DNA of 64,000 nucleotides from Paragordius varius. Its lineage: Eukaryota; Nematomorpha. The position numbers and the translations under genes are program-made. The notes under the pieces were generated by a model, which saw only the letters and a program-made list of their open reading frames with translations, searched no databases and was not told the DNA's origin. Below, piece by piece: positions 25,301 to 37,900 of the stretch. Every line of letters begins with the position of its first letter. Within the stretch, counting starts at the first letter, position 1. The DNA lies in the NCBI GenBank assembly GCA_964247055.1, contig OZ176053.1:8246001-8310000 (forward strand). The letters are read 5' to 3'.

Positions 25301-28300
25301 TTTTCGGGTTAAAATTAAAGAATCAAATATTTAAGAAAATATTACAATGACCATCTTCGTTACATATAAAAGGTTTATGTCATAAAAATTAACCTATGTT
25401 ATCTACCAGTTGTCACTCTTTTTTGACATTTATAAAGAATCACCACTTACCCAAACCTAAATACAATCTAATTTTGATTGAACCGCTTTGAAACCGGTGT
25501 TATCCTAAAGTAGAATTTTTCCTTATAATGCTGTTGTAGAATTTTTTCTCATTTACAGTATTCCATAATAAAATAATTATAAATCAAATTAAATAGTATG
25601 GAGTCAATCGATTCATGCAGACCTTTTTAAAAAGAAACTCTATTAATCCAAAAAGAGGATTAAATAATATATTTTAAACTTATTTATATTATTTAACTAG
25701 AAATCTCCTAATAATTAACCTATTGTATATTTAGGTGCTAGTTAAGATATTATAAAACTTGATAATAATATATTAAAATGAAAAGGTTTAATCTGACTTT
25801 TTTTCATTTTCCTGTATATCAATTTGTAACATGATATATGTAGTTTTGCTGAGAAATGGGTCTTATTCTTATCATTTTATCTTAATTTTTAGAGCTGCTG
25901 GAGAATGCACAGTTTCATCTGTAAAGTTTTTTCCTCTCAATATTGTTTTGCTCCATAATCACTTATATTTTATTGGTAGATCTTAAAGTTCACATTCACA
26001 ACGATCGAATATTAATAATAAGTTGGGAAGATTTGCCTATCGGATTACCCTGCACCATAAATAAAGAAGCCCAACAAGGATTTCATTTTGATGGCTGGTT
26101 TTCAGGGACTAAAAAAGTGAGTCAAAGGAAAATACATATTTTAAAAAGGGGTATCTTCATTCAATATCCCCCAGGGAATCGTATTTTACTCAGATGCCAG
26201 TATAGCAATGAAAATCATGAATTTATACAAAGGGTCATTATTATTCCTTATGGTATATAAATAATTTGACAGAACATATAAAAATAATATATAATCATCG
26301 TGTGTTATGCACAAAAAAGTAATAATTCAATTGTCCAAATTTTTGTCTTTTCAAAAATTAATATTTTTATAAAGCGTAATCTGTTAAGGCGGTAGAACTA
26401 ATATGATACAATACAAAAAAACAGGTAAATATACGTCTCGCGACTTTACCCAATTTTCAGACTACATTAAATTTTTGTAACTGTTTATCATAAAGCATCG
26501 AATTCTGCATATAAATATGGATATTACGTACCATAATTTTCAACTCTTTTCCCATAAATTTGTCTCAATTTGAAAAAGATGGGGCGATTCATAATCTTCA
26601 ACTTTGTGTCCGATATGTTTTGCATTTTTTATTATATATACATATTTTTTTCTAGAAATTCGAATGGTTTACAATTATTCCAGCATATCTCAAACGGTAA
26701 ACATTACATGTGGAATAGATGTGTCTCTAAATTATACCCATGTAGACTATATTCATGTAAGTAATTGCGTTTCTAATCAAATTTTAGCAACATTCCGTAA
26801 AAAAGGAATTTAATAACAAACATGTCTAAAAATGTTTAAAAACTGTTTTATATTAATGGATGTTGAGAATATAACCCAATAACTTCTTAAAGTGTTATTT
26901 TGAACCCCATAAAACTTTTCAAAAACAAAATGTTTTACATTTATATTGCGAACCCTAAAAAACAGCGGCATCAATTTTTTATTTAAGCAAGTGTAATATA
27001 TCCGTATGATACAATATACCCTCGAAATCCCATCAAAATTATAAATTTAATAAAGTGTTAAGCTTTTCTGAAGAAAACAAATATTCTCAACAGAATATAT
27101 TTAGATTTAATCACGCCCGTGACTTTTTTGCGTTAAAATCACATGGCTGTATTACATATTGTGTGAATTTTCGAACCCATAAACGGAAAAAACAAAAAAA
27201 TGTAATTATATTTAACTTAATATAAAACATCTCAACTTATTCAAAAAAGGAGATTTGACATAATGTGCGCGATGCCAATTTTTTTGGCTAAATATGAGAA
27301 ATAACATGACTTTTTGAATTGGACGTGTCTCAAACAAATATTACCACATGAAATCTCGATAGTTTTAAAAATTAGTCCAAAATTTGGGTATTTCACAATA
27401 CAATCAAAGTTTTAAGAATTAGTTTAAATCGAAATTCCTTGATTTATTTATCAAACAAATCATAAAGTTAGTTAGTAGAAAGAGAAATATTTTGCCAAAT
27501 TACAAAAGTATGTAGTAAAAAAATTTACATATCTAAAAATCATTTTGAAATGTTGAACAAACCCATAATTTTTAACACACATTTTTTGTTAAATAATAGA
27601 TGAAATGGTACATAAATTATGATTTGGATGCCACTAACCACAGCACAACTTTAAGTTTTCAGAAATCATGTTATGAAAGCTTTTGGGTTAATTGCGAAGG
27701 CGAGGGCATCATAACCTATAAGTCGCATCAAAAATTGATACATATTCATAAAACAGTCTTTCTAGACAAATGTAAGCTCATATTTTATATATTGACTCGT
27801 CTAAAAAAATTTTTACTTTTTGGGATATATATATTCCATAGTAATTTAATAAAAAACTACACAAAATCCTTGTGTACGAAAAATTAATATTAAGTCTCAT
27901 CTTAAATTTTTAAAAATTATCATTTCTTGAACACTCAATAAACCATGCCTCCATAAGAAGTAGTTTCACAAATTAGGGTCGTTTAAGCGGAAATCTTATA
28001 GGATAAAGTTATTTATTCCTGGTTTAAATCTTCAGAGGTTAACTGTCATAAACATTATGTTGATAATTAATTTTAATATAAAGCAATTAAATTATTTTCA
28101 CAATGATCAAAAATATAAAACTTTGAGACGAGATATATATATATCAAAATATTTTTGAAAATTGTTGCGTCGCGACGTGTTTATAAAACTTAAAATAATT
28201 ATTAGTTTTCTATATAACGGTAAACATTTTTTTATTCTTTCTGCTATTCAGGTAGTCAAAAATCACAAGTTCAACTTACCAAGCAATATTTTATGCATGG

Positions 28301-28391
28301 TTTAAGCCTAATTTTCTTGCTTGCCTCCATTTGTATGTGGGTTTATATGCACAAACAAAAATGTATTACAATACATATTTCCATATTATAA
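19368..28391 (+). CDS. Predicted membrane receptor with F-type-lectin-like and Ig-like domains
   Basis: Not a gene I recognise. Exons: 19368-19644, 20030-20308, 21350-21475, 21749-21844, 21954-22080, 22615-22697, 23002-23068, 23106-23314, 23494-23613, 23734 to about 24050, then 25980-26252, 26656-26756, 27600-27771, 28252-28391. A signal peptide starts MKVYIFYMTLIIRILSA. Two F-type-lectin-like (F5/8 C) domains follow. The first ends GRYVYVEF and SLCEVEIFG. The second has the expected series CWS, YWVVDF, DTIIFHTNG, LCEVELYG. Ig-like units with Cys-Trp-Cys spacing follow: VQC/AWL/LTC, PCTI/GWFS/LRC, NITC/KWY/VNC. The last exon encodes a membrane helix (GLSLIFLLASICMWVYM) and about ten cytoplasmic residues. 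Phases agree throughout except between exon 10 and 25980. One or two exons lie there (candidates 25080-25235 and 25893-25928), so that part is unresolved. A role in cell-surface glycan or self recognition is inference. Confidence 0.8.
24613..25035 (+). mobile_element. Family C MITE, copy 2, in the receptor gene
   Basis: Inverted arms: left ACACCATTTACACTCGAATT, right GGGTGAATTTGAATGG followed by AGTATGGTATA. The arms match family C copies at 28406 and 18081. It sits in the intron region between the lectin/first-Ig part and the second Ig unit. Confidence 0.55.
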
Positions 28392-28405
28392 TAAAATTAA
28401 TAATA

Positions 28406-28752
28406 TACCATTTACAGTTCAAATTCACTCTTAAAAAATTCAAATTCACTTCGAACAAATCAAATTCACCCTTGAACAATTCGAATTCACCCTAAAAATA
28501 AATTGTGTTTTCGAACTAATATAACTCATTATTAATATAAAATATATCTTTATGGCAAAATTTATTATTTAAGTATTATTTTAATTTAAAACAAAATTTT
28601 ATTTTTTAAAAATATATAAAAATATAGGTGATTTTTAATCTTAAAAAACATACAATTTATTTGAGGGTAAATATGAATTGATCGAGGGTGAATATGAATT
28701 GTTCAAGGGTGAAGTTAAATTGTTTAATGATGAATTTAAATTGTAAATGGTA
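28406..28752 (+). mobile_element. Family C MITE, best-preserved copy
   Basis: 347 bp with near-perfect terminal inverted repeats, TACCATTTACA facing TGTAAATGGTA, and TA on each side, as expected of Tc1/mariner-type MITEs. Long subterminal arms consist of degenerate 20-bp units of the AATTCACCCTTGAACAATTC kind, direct within an arm and inverted between arms. It starts 15 bp after the receptor stop codon, so it probably lies in that gene's 3' UTR. Confidence 0.75.
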
Positions 28753-29078
28753 TATTTTATTTGAAAGAATTCATTTCTAAAATATTTTTTTGGATAAGGT
28801 AAAGTGCTAAATAAATTTTTTATATTAGTCAATCGAGCAAAATCCGCCAAAACAATGCAAGGCTATCAAGAATTGGAATAAGTCATCAAACAGACCAGAG
28901 ATATTACCCAAATAAAAAACTAATATTTATTGGATATAATTAAAAATTTACGTGATTTGTAAAAATATTTTTAAGAAATACCAAACAATGTAAGTATTAA
29001 ATAAATATTTGTAAACGCACATAAAATTGACTAGAAAACATATATATTATATAAATATATACAAATATATTATAAAAA

Positions 29079-32000
29079 TTAATAAATATGAATGGAATTA
29101 TGGCCAAAATTTACAACGGCTATTTTTTGTGAGATGTTATTGGGTAGTAGGCAAATGCTAGTAGGTCTATCAAAAGGTTGGCATGATAGAAAAGAGTTGT
29201 TGGCATTATCAATTATTTGCAAAACTTCATAAGTTTTCTCATGCAATATCTGTAATAATTAATTATATATAAATGTCTTTATCGTCCAACAATAAATAAT
29301 TAATAAAGCAATATACTAAACTAAAACTATTTGATAGAGGCGAGTCGCATGGACAAAATTAAGGGAATCGAAAACATAAATTGCCCTTTAATATTCTTAA
29401 GACTCTATTAATAATTGCAGAGGAGAATAGATTTCTCGTGTATAGGGTCGAGATTTTGGCCATTAATCAGTTAGACCTCTGTATAACTACAAAAGGTAAA
29501 AAAATCAATGTTATATGTATTTTAGGTAGATAGCATCATAGTATCTATCTAGATTTAAGATATAATTTCAAAAATTTAGCGTATGTTAATAAAATTTAAA
29601 ATATATGACTTTCTTTATAATATAATGTTTAATCACTAAATATACAGTTTTTTTTAGAATTCGATCTGGTCCAATATTTTTATGGTCAAGAGCCAGGATT
29701 ACATGGTCATTGACCAGGTCGGCACAATCTTGATTATTTTATAATACTTGATAAATTAAATCAAGTGTGCTACAATATTTTGTTATTTTATGAAACTTCT
29801 AGACTTTGGAATGATCAACGAATATAAATTGCCTTTTCCAAGGATTTATAGATAGTATAGATTATATATGTTTTTAATTTACGCTTATTTAATGGTAAAA
29901 TCAACTGATTGATATGTATATTTTAGCTATTTGCATGAATATGTACCCAAATGATGAAACATATCTTAAGATTAACAGCGGTACCATATAGTAGGCGAGA
30001 GATTAACGTATTGTTAAACACTGTAATTTTGTCTTGTAATCAACATTTACGATAATTTTTAAACCTTTTACATATAGGTAATTTCATTAGGACTCTATCA
30101 ATAATACATCTCACTCACAACTTAGCAGATTGGTATATTCAACACATTAAATATATATATATATATATATAAACAAATATTATATGACATAAAATAGATT
30201 TTATCATATTTACTATAAACATAATTTTAATTAATATGTATGTGAGAAACTACACCCCTTATTAAATTTTTTGGCTATACCTTAATTCGATTGTTTCTGG
30301 AATCACAAACGATCAAATGTCCGCTTTCATCAATTTTAATGCCTTGAGGGCGAAAAAGTTGCCTGGGTCCTGAGCCTTCTTCACCGATAACTCTCACAAA
30401 TTCTAATTTGCTGTTTATTATGATTATTCTAAACATTGAATGAATATTTAAATTTAAACTTTTGGCATAAAAAAAATAAGAGTGTATTCCCTGATTCTCC
30501 GACCCTTAAATATATTTATATTTATTGATTTTTAGCCTTATAATAATTTATGCCAAATGTTTACGAATTGTTCAATCATATTGATATACACAATATTATA
30601 AAACCAGGCATCATAGCGGAACCATATGAAACCGGAACCCGGCTCGTGAGGTTTCAGCAGTAGCTACCTTGGGTTAGAACCAGCCCAGTTCCGATTTCAC
30701 TTCCTCAGGAACCAGTTCGGTTCCGGTTCCAACTCCAAAATAAGTGGTTCCCATAAGGTTTTATTTTAAAAAATAAAACTTATGCTGAAAAATATTATAT
30801 AATATTGATTGTATAGTTCCCATTAAAATGGAATGACTATCATATTAATAATATTTGTTGTTTAAATATTCACATAAAATTGATCATATGATAACATGTT
30901 TATCTTACCTTTATTACTTGAAGAGAACCACAGACATAAGGTATTTAAATCTATAGATTAGGATATCTTAATAATTAATAAATAAGTTAAAAAACCTAAT
31001 ATAACGTTCATAATTAATTACCCATAACGAAAAGCCCTAATATATATCAGCGTTAAACCACGGCCCACAAGCCGTATCAGACCTTTAATATTATTTTGGC
31101 CACATCTTTAAAAATATTATTTTATTATGTAAGGTTATATTAGGGGAATATATTATGGCTCAAATATAAGAAGAAACTTCCGAGATTATATTTTCAGATC
31201 AGAGAAGTAGTCTGACCAAATTGTTTGCCACAATCATTTTAAAAAATAAGATTTTCTTCATAGATGCGATAGTTGATACGAATACCTTATCTAAAAAATT
31301 TGGCCATTTATTTCTAATATATTATGTTTTGATTTACTCGTTATTATTTCGGGTTATATATAGTCAAAATGCATTAAATTAAAAGTTAGAAACCTAAATT
31401 AAACCGGTTTCAAATGAGAACCGGTACCGGAACCGTAAGAAACCACCCGGTTCCGGTTCCAAAATTTTAGAAACTACACTGGTTCTGGCTCTAATTTTTT
31501 GGGACCGGTTCGAAGCCCTGTAAAACTATTTATAAAAGTTTAACCAGCTACCTGTGCACATTGAAATCTGTAATATAAATATCGCTATTAGGACCAAACG
31601 TTATTCCACGAGGAGAATCAAGAAATTTATATTGTGGTGTCACAAATCCAAATTTGCCCAAATATCGGCCTTGAAAATCAAACGTTTGAATTCTATGGTT
31701 TCTGGAATCTGTTATCGCAATGTTTCCATTAGCTTTATTTATAGCAACATCCCATGGATAATTAAATTGTCCCGGGCGACTGCCTTTTTCACCAAACAAT
31801 TTTATGAAGTTTCCTTGCAAATCTAACATCTATTTATCAGTTATAAAAAATATATAGATTTGCATGATATTAAGAAAACTTTATTTTCCATGAATTTTTT
31901 CCAAAATTAACATATAAGTATATGGCGGAAATTAAATCCAAATAGACTTGGGCAAAAACAATATAAAAAATAATAAAAGGCTTATTTTGCCCCAAGCCCC

Positions 32001-33800
32001 CGCAATTCTCATTCAGACTTCAAGTTCCGCCACCAGCTAAACAATTTCACACATAAAATATTCCTATAAGATTTTACATTTTGAAATTCATAAATTATAA
32101 AAATGTTTCATTTTTTGACCAAAAAATAAATATAAAGATACCTGAATGCGATGATTATCCTTATCTACAATAACCAATCGTTCCCATTTGTCGATAGTTA
32201 TGCCAACGGGGCGGTTAAATTGTCCAGGCAGCGATCCAGGTTGTCCAAAACATCTCACATATTTACCGGTGCAATCATAAACCTTTATTGCACACGATAT
32301 TTTAAAACATTAATCTTAGAAATTTAATTAATTTGGCAAATAACTTTAAAATTTATTCACAAAATTTTGAGAAAGATTTAATGTTATTTCTAAAGAAAAT
32401 AATATAGTTTTAAAAGCGTTATCTCAAAATTTACCAATTTAAGAGATGTAAAGAGTATTTAAATAAAAATTGCATGATTAACTAATGGGAAAAATAAATT
32501 ATATATCTACCATAATTCTATGATATGTACGATCGCTAACATATATGTTCCCAAATTTATCACAAGTGATCCCCCAAGGTCTCGATAAATTCAAGAAATT
32601 ATTTTCATGATTTTGACCGAATACTTTAACATTCTGTATAATTGGGTGAAAGTTCAATCATAATATTATCGATAATTTTTTAATTTATTTGAATTAATTA
32701 AACCACATAACAGAATCTATTATAAAGCTTTAAAAATTTATGCCGTATAAAAATTATTAACAGCATCTGACGAAGGGCTATGTAAATTAGTTTTGAGCCA
32801 CGTATTTCGGTGAATGAGCCGGCTAAATTAAATGACTGTTATGCTCCCAAACGTTGGGAGATAGAAAATCATTTTTGTAGCTCAAGAATTTAAAATAACT
32901 CTAAAAAATAGAAAAACATGGATTCTATCAACCGGCTTATTCACACGCCTCATTTAGGAGGACAAACTAACAAAGGCTCAAGTGGCCTTAAATTTTTTAT
33001 ATCTTAAGTAGAATATCGGGTAAATAGCATTAAAGAATAAATAAATAGGAAATCTATGGTATGGTAATTGGTTAATTACACCTAAATTTTTTTTATTTTA
33101 TATCCTTGTAACATTAATCTCCAATTTTGGGGCGTTAAAGAATTCATTGGGGGAGGGGATGAGACAATAATTCGTTTCGGGAATCACTGTCACATGAGTT
33201 TAACATGGCATATTCAATTGTAATAGATATACCGTTAAAATTCTATTTTTTTATAAAACTTACATATGGATTTATTAACATGGGGGTTTTTGTGGATTTC
33301 ATATCTATACCATTAGTAAAATGGTTTAATGTATATTTCCTGTCATCCCCCAAGTTACGAGTTTGATTAAAATTAGATGGTATTGGAACTAAAAATGGCG
33401 GTTTTTCAAACAGCTCATGAGTTGCCTCAATCGATTTTTTAAGCTTTAATAAATTTTCGTTGTGCTTATCCTCATTTGTTTGGGATATTTCTTTCAAATA
33501 AACATCAATTCCACCCATTTTATAGATATAATTATCATAATTTGTTATATCAGTTGATATATTAAACGATTGTATTTCGGGTTTAAGGTCAATTTCAAAC
33601 AAAGAAGATTCTTCGCTTAAATGTGTCCGATCGCTATCGCAAGCTAATCGTTTAATGATGGGAGGTGATAAAAGTTGAGATGAATTCGATTCATAAGCTT
33701 CATCATAGCTAATATCTTGTACCAAGGTTGTATTAAATTTAGTAAATTCATGATTAAAACTATCAGGTATGTTCGATTCAGAAAATAAATTTGGATTCAT
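29079..33800 (-). CDS. LIN-41/TRIM71-like NHL-repeat protein without RING
   Basis: NHL beta-propellers of this family bind structured mRNA elements and repress translation. Exons: 33264-33800, 32511-32633, 32142-32282, 31552-31829, 30281-30428, 29079-29249, totalling 465 residues with all phases consistent. Residues 1-179 are low-complexity with a short charged helix (HNENLLKLKKSIEATHELF). Six NHL repeats follow, one or two per exon: PWGITCDKFGNIYVSD, PVGITIDKWERLVIVDKD, YPWDVAINKANGNIAITDSR, DSPRGITFGPNSDIYITDF, PQGIKIDESGHLIVCDSR, PTSICLLPN...IAVVNFGH. The third and fourth match LIN-41/TRIM71 especially well. No RING, B-box, long coiled coil or filamin domain is encoded, and merlin ends 1.1 kb upstream, leaving no room for them. 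An in-frame TAA precedes the chosen ATG. RNA binding is family knowledge; E3 ligase activity is not expected. Confidence 0.9.
30605..31520. mobile_element. hAT-like non-autonomous element in an NHL-gene intron
   Basis: 916 bp with ends CAGGCATCATAGCGGAACC and, inverted, CAGGGCTTCGAACCGG, flanked by TAAAAC on both sides (30599-30604, 31521-31526). Both subterminal regions carry many GGAACC and GGTTCC blocks. The interior is AT-rich without coding capacity. Its right edge is about 30 bp from the splice donor of exon 4. A fragment of the same kind lies at 59160-59217. Confidence 0.65.
32810..32944. repeat. Inverted repeat in NHL-gene intron 1
   Basis: Arms GTGAATGAGCCGG (about 32810) and its near-perfect inverse CCGGCTTATTCAC (about 32932) are separated by about 110 bp. 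This could be the core of an old foldback element. No outer borders were recognised. Confidence 0.4.
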
Positions 33801-34924
33801 ATATGTGTAATATTAATTAAAAATATGCATTAAAAGATAAAAATATTTAAAAAATTAAAAAAAATTCTTATAAAATTCCCAAAATGTATGATAAAAAATT
33901 ATTTGAGTAACCATTTTAAAGGCTTCTAAGTGTTGGTAAACCATACCAACATAAATATGCCGTCAATAACATTAATCGTATAATAGTTATCTTTTTCGTA
34001 AACAATTATCAGAAAAGCATAAATTAACTAAATAACATTTTATTTTATGGATAAGCGGTCAAAGAAATTTGTTAGAAAACATCGAACCCAAAAGCCTGGC
34101 TAATTTTAACAAAATCTGATGATTAGAGTTGGCGTTTTGCCCGATCAAAAAATCAACGGTCGGTCTGCTTATAAAAACAGTTATAAATTGGCCAAACGAT
34201 AAAAATAGTAATCGTAACGAAACAAAACTCAAAAGTAATTCATGTTGCTTATCAGTTTAAGTAATGTCAAATCAATAACAATTAAAAAAAATTTAACAAA
34301 TATTTTTTTAAAAACAACCATACTTTTTTCAAACCTCAATTTTTATAGTATAAATTATTTGATTACAATTGTAAAATATTTATTACGTTATCAATATAAA
34401 TTATCATATTTTGTAATTTTAAGCAATATTATATATTTTATAAAATTCCTGTAAAAAGTATGGTTGTCTCTAAGAAAAAATGTCTGTCTTTAAATTACCT
34501 TTGTCGGTAAATTTAAACTGTATGTTTCAAACTTTAGACTGGTTATTTTCAAAAGCGGTGTCACGGTCAAAATTCATAAATAACCTAACCCAACTTTGAT
34601 GATTATATCTTCTGATATTTATATATATTAGTTGACAACGATAAAAATAAAACTTATAATTAATTTAAATTCATTATTTATTATATGATAAACTTATAAA
34701 AAAATAGTTTTATGTATTATCACTCAAATGCATAGGTCTTTGGAGGACAATTTTCACTATAAATATCAATGATTGTCTAAAAATATAAAATGCTAACATA
34801 ATAGATTCTAAGTAAAAATACACACATGGATATTCATAAATTAATGCAAATGGTGTGGAAGACCGAAAAATCCTAAGTAAAATATCCGTTGTAATCATTT
34901 CAATAGAAATCATATCAGCAACAT
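33801..34924. other. Spacer between the NHL gene and merlin
   Basis: AT-rich spacer between two genes on the same strand. It must hold the merlin 3' UTR and the NHL-gene promoter. An AATAAA on the minus strand at 34677-34682 is a plausible merlin poly(A) signal. I see no coding sequence and no repeat. Confidence 0.6.
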
Positions 34925-37900
34925 TTAAAGCTCTTCAAAGAATGCTACCCGTGATTTCATGGTTCCGATTTTGACCTATATATGCAAAAATAAATTTTAG
35001 GTAAATATCAAGAAAAGTTTAAACTGTATCTGTTGTTTTTACCATTGCATAAAGATAAATTGAATATATTTCACCAAATATATTGTGGCTCAATTTTTAT
35101 ATATATAATCAAATTAAAAATAGGCGGATGTTATAATTTTTAGTTGATGTAACATATATAGTTTTACAAAATAATTCTTAAAATATAATTAAAAATTTTA
35201 CAAGATAAGTTAAAATCAAACAATCGTTTGATTTAAATTAGGCTCAAATAAATAGTTTTACCTTTTTCAATGTTGAATATTTGTTGTCACCTCGGTTTTG
35301 TGTCTCCGCGTGAATCTTATCAAGTTGGCATTCACGATCGCTAACTTTTAAATTTTCAAAATCTTTCCGTAAATCTTGTAGTTGGTTTTTTAGCGTTTTA
35401 CAACGTTCAATATATTCAATTCTATTAAAAGAAATAACCAATTGTGTATCTTTAACATAGGTCCTTACATTACAACATATAAATATAAAAATGTAGTTTT
35501 TGATATCAAATCATTTAATCATAGACAACGATAAACTTTGGAAAAAAATTTTATCAGTATATATATCTCAAACCAAAATTATTTATTAATTAATTAAAAT
35601 TCTTTCTATTTGATCTATATCACCTATAACAAACATAACTAATAAATAATTAAAGTATTTAGATTTGTAATGAATATATAAAACTATTGCAACATATTAA
35701 TAATATTTCATCTAATGATAACAAAATCCAATAATAGGTGTGTGGTACCTTTCTCGCTCAAGTTGCCCATCCAAAATTTTCAATTCTTGATCGGTTGCCA
35801 ATTGATGATGTGCAATTTGAAAATCTGTGGGCAAAATACAAAAATTCAGGATTTAAACTTCATATCACCCCTTAACATTTTAAATACATTCTTCAAAATT
35901 TCAAAAACCTCTAATAACTTCGATTTGGCCCTTCATTATAAAAATTGACCAGTAAATCACCCTAAAACATTTAAATTTATCCTTAATGAATATTCCAAAG
36001 ATATTAAAATTATTTGCTTTAGGCCTAATTTAACATGCTGTATTCTGCTTAGTTTGTCAACTTACCACTAGTTAATAATTTTATAATAATATAATCTTTA
36101 TCAGAACAAGGTACGCACTTTAAACAAAATTATATATTATTTTAAAAAATAATTTAATTTATTAGGTCAACAAATTCTAAATAATTGAGGAATATTTAAT
36201 GTTTGAATTTTTAATAAAACTAAAAACCTTGATAAGGTGGAGCGTAAATTTGTTCCAGAGGTGTTGGATAATTGGCAAAAAATGTATTGGTATCCATATT
36301 GGTACAATTATTACCAAACATATTTGGATAATATTCATTACCATTTCCATTCATGGAATTATTCTTCAACTGTTCCAAAAAAAAACAAAAAAAATAATTA
36401 GCAAAAAAATACTTTTCTGCTTAATAAATTAAAATTATAAAATATTAGTTTTTATAAAGCAAAATTTTTTTAATAAATATCAATTTGTAAAATGTAAAAA
36501 CAATTAAGGTTTTAAAATAATACTCTTATATTTAATCCCTGAATCTGCGGATCCATATTAAATGGACGAAAAGAACCGTTCACATCGACCAAATTCTTTA
36601 AAGCAGTATTATCATAATTAATATGATTTTTTGTGTCAGAATGATATCCATTTAACTGCAAACCATTGAGATTTGGTGTTACATCAGGATAATTAAAATA
36701 AACACTGTTCCGTCCATCTAATTATAATGAGATTAAATTGAAAACTAATTAATAGTATCATATAACATATTAAAATTTAGGTGAGTAAACTATATAAATT
36801 AAATTTGCAATTTTAAAGATATTAAATTTTTTTATTTTCTTTTATGCATTAATTACCGATATAAATGAGAAAATTGTTTATTTAATTCCAATGATTATAA
36901 TAAGTATTACTAAATATAAATAAATATTAAAAAGGGTATAAGTATATTTCTATTTAACATAAAATATTAAAGGTTGCAACTTATCTAAAACTCTCAATAT
37001 TTTTAAATACTTATCTTATTAAAAGTATATGCAGCTGCTAAGATTAAACTTATATATAACTATAGGGTATTGTGTGAATTCAAAAAATTATTATGAATAT
37101 AATGTAATTAATTTATTTCACTTATGATATTGCCATTTTGCACAGTGGTAGAGGTAATACAAGATTTTCCCAACTGTTCCATCCGCGAAAACAACAAGTG
37201 TTGTTGCGTGTTGTAATCATCAATGTTTGTGTTATTAAAGTGTAACATTTCTTTCAAACTATTGTTGGAACGATTATTGTCACTGTGTCCACTTAAATGT
37301 GTAAGTGAACCATTTATACTTTTGTTTTTTACACCATTATTATCTGTACCATACAATGTTTTATTAGTCTTATTACCACCATTAATGATGATATAATCGC
37401 TGTATAGATTTGGTTGTTGATTTAACATGTTGTAAGATGAACAATTAGTAGAGGTACGAGATGTCGCCGCCATAGTAGAATATAATGTTTCATTATTACC
37501 GTTTCCACCATAATTATACTGCGTATAATAGTTATTATTACTATGGTTATTATTGTTAGTAAAAAAATTATTTTTTAGGACGTCATTAAAGGTTGGCACA
37601 GTGTTAGGGACAATAACTGATGGATTATAGTGTATCAGGCCACCAGAATTCATAGTACAATCTAACAAACAAACAATACGCATTAAAACTATGATAAAAA
37701 TATTGCATTAATAAATATGTCACAGTAAAATTATTTTATTTCCCAACTCTAATCATATAAACTTATATTTTTGTGTCAAATTTAGGAAAAAGACAACATT
37801 GATCATAAATTTACGGTTCTTTTTTTTAAAAAATATAAAATTTAAAATATAACCTTAAGACTATAATATCAAATTTTAAGATAGCGAAAATACAAACCGA

